NCBI RefSeq assembly: GCF_900103265.1
Contig: NZ_FMWX01000006.1
Location: 223,748-287,747, forward strand
Reading direction: 5' to 3'
Source: Sphingomonas sp. NFR15
Lineage (GTDB): Bacteria; Pseudomonadota; Alphaproteobacteria; Sphingomonadales; Sphingomonadaceae
Length of the DNA stretch: 64,000 bases
Shown here: positions 62,797 through 64,000 of the stretch, piece by piece
Numbering within the stretch: position 1 is the first letter of the stretch
How the letters are laid out: each line of letters starts with the position of its first letter
The notes under the pieces: model-generated
What the model was told of the DNA's origin: nothing
Database searches by the model: none
Seen by the model: the letters and a program-made list of their open reading frames with translations, nothing else
Translations under genes and position numbers: made by a program

Positions 62797-63939
62797 ATGA
62801 ACCCCGTTTACACCAAGCTCGGCACCACCATTTTCGAGGCGATGTCGGCGCGCGCGCGGGCGAGCGGGGCGATCAATCTCGGCCAGGGTTTCCCCGACGG
62901 ACGCGGCCCCGGGGACGTGCTCGCCGAAGCGGCGCGCGCGCTCATCGAGGACTCGAATCAGTATCCGCCGATGCTCGGCACCGCTTCGCTACGGCAGGCG
63001 GTTGTCGAGCATTACCGCGCGCATCAAGGGCTCGATCTCGCAGCGGAGGAGGTGGTGGTCACCTCGGGCGCGACCGAGGCGCTCGCCTGCGCGATCTTCG
63101 CGCTGGTCTCGCCCGGCGACGAGGTGGTGATGTTCCAGCCGCTGTATGACGCCTATCTGCCGCTGGTCGAGCGGGCGGGCGGGGTCGCGAAGCTGGTGCG
63201 GCTCGCGCCCCCCGACTGGCGGATCACCGCCGAGGCGCTCGCGGCGGTCGCGAGCGACAGGACCCGGCTCATCATCCTCAATTCCCCGCTCAACCCGGCG
63301 GGCGCGCTCGCCACCCCGGAGGAACGTGCGCTGCTCGCCGACTTCTGCGTCAGCCACGACGCGATCGCGATCTGCGACGAGGTGTGGGAGCATGTCGTGT
63401 TCGACGGCGCGCGGCACGAGTCGCTGATCGCACAGCCGGGGATGCGCGATCGGACCGTCAAGATCGGCTCGGCCGGCAAGATCTTCTCGCTGACCGGATG
63501 GAAGGTCGGCTGGATGTGCGCCGCGCCGCGCCTCGCGGCGGTGCTGGCCAAGGCGCACCAGTTCCTCACCTTCACCACTCCGCCCAATCTCCAGGCCGGC
63601 GCGGCCTATGGGCTGGGCAAGGACATAGGCTATTTCGAGGACATGCGCGCCGGCTACCAGCGCTCGCGCGACCGTCTGCGCGACGGGCTGGAGCGGCTCG
63701 GCTATGCCGTGCTGCCCTGCGCCTCGACCTATTTCCTCAACATCGATCTCACCGCTTCGGGCGTCGACATGGGCGATGTCGCCTTCGCCGAATGGCTGAT
63801 CGCGGAGGCGGGCGTCGCGACGATCCCGGTCAGCGCCTTCTATGCCGAGGCGCCGGTGACCAACGTGGTGCGGCTATGCTTCGCCAAACAGGACGCGACG
63901 CTCGACGCCGCGCTGGAGCGGATGACGCGCCGGCCCTGA
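62797..63939 (+). CDS. Class I/II PLP aminotransferase (methionine/kynurenine type)
   Basis: The 380-aa aminotransferase has INLGQGFPDG and SNQYPPMLGTASLRQAV near the N-terminus, LNSPLNPAGALATPEE (NPxG motif), ICDEVWEHVVFDG and PLP-Lys in GSAGKIFSLTGWKVGW. The GQGFPD..NQY pattern is that of YbdL/kynurenine-glutamine aminotransferases. It may transaminate methionine or aromatic keto acids. It lies 50 bases after the hydrolase gene on the same strand. Confidence 0.87.
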   Translation: MNPVYTKLGTTIFEAMSARARASGAINLGQGFPDGRGPGDVLAEAARALIEDSNQYPPMLGTASLRQAVVEHYRAHQGLDLAAEEVVVTSGATEALACAIFALVSPGDEVVMFQPLYDAYLPLVERAGGVAKLVRLAPPDWRITAEALAAVASDRTRLIILNSPLNPAGALATPEERALLADFCVSHDAIAICDEVWEHVVFDGARHESLIAQPGMRDRTVKIGSAGKIFSLTGWKVGWMCAAPRLAAVLAKAHQFLTFTTPPNLQAGAAYGLGKDIGYFEDMRAGYQRSRDRLRDGLERLGYAVLPCASTYFLNIDLTASGVDMGDVAFAEWLIAEAGVATIPVSAFYAEAPVTNVVRLCFAKQDATLDAALERMTRRP

Positions 63940-63970
63940 GCGGGGCGAAGGGCGGTCGGTCCGTCCGGTA

Positions 63971-64000
63971 CCCCGTTCGCCCTGAGCGCAGTCGAAGGGC
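63971..64000. repeat. Left arm of a family A palindrome, cut by the window end
   Basis: CCCCGTTCGCCCTGAGCGCA then GTCGAAGGGC matches the left arm of the other family A copies. The rest is outside the window. It follows the aminotransferase stop by about 30 bases. Confidence 0.75.

Overview
The window is about 64 kb of a very GC-rich chromosome. Gene content, GTG/TTG starts, heavy use of 4-nt ATGA/GTGA overlaps, a class I lysyl-tRNA synthetase, a crtY-crtI-crtB set and dispersed 'CCGTTCGTGCTGAGC..GTCGAAG' palindromes all suggest a Sphingomonas-like alphaproteobacterium. Nothing looks like a prophage or plasmid. Most of the window is core chromosome plus one large sugar-acid catabolic region.

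Region 1 (1-2.4 kb): tail of an unknown gene, a 61-aa small protein, and an OmpR-type response regulator with its histidine kinase.

Region 2 (2.4-25 kb) reads as a catabolic supercluster for the two backbone sugars of rhamnogalacturonan/pectin. kduI-kduD-kdgK take unsaturated uronate (5-keto-4-deoxyuronate) to KDG and then KDPG. uxaC, a UxuB/UxaB-type reductase and uxaA take galacturonate to KDG, with an ExuT-like transporter and an FCD-type GntR regulator. L-rhamnose is handled by the non-phosphorylating 'diketo-hydrolase' route: rhamnose dehydrogenase, lactonase, rhamnonate dehydratase, deoxyrhamnonate dehydrogenase and diketo-deoxyrhamnonate hydrolase, plus the RhaT symporter, RhaM mutarotase and an IclR regulator. 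This route ends in pyruvate plus L-lactate, and lutABC (L-lactate oxidation) sits in the same six-gene overlapping operon as rhamnose dehydrogenase and two predicted deacetylating esterases. No polysaccharide lyase or KDPG aldolase is visible here.

Region 3 (25-45 kb): an FAH-family protein, bioF-bioD-bioA, a Doc/AbrB-type toxin-antitoxin pair with a strong apparently leaderless promoter, a cation-diffusion transporter, an acyltransferase, a DEAD-box helicase, hisC, a lipoprotein, a beta-helix protein, an orphan TonB-dependent receptor, tRNA-Lys(TTT), folK, a family-5 uracil-DNA glycosylase, aguB, a DUF559 nuclease flanked by 33-bp inverted repeats, ribA and xthA. Two intergenic stretches look like small-RNA loci on the minus strand.

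Region 4 (45-64 kb): lolA, ftsK, a PBP4-type peptidase, a diguanylate cyclase, a TauE-type permease followed by a predicted Tat-exported aminotransferase, lysS, a membrane-anchored helix-hairpin-helix protein, the carotenoid genes crtY-crtI-(LOG)-crtB with a divergent sterol-desaturase-like oxygenase, a DUF2141-type protein, gpmA, a dienelactone hydrolase and a class I/II aminotransferase.

At least nine long palindromic repeat units lie between genes, including inside the bio and crt operons. All family assignments come from motifs and gene context read by eye; no database search was run.
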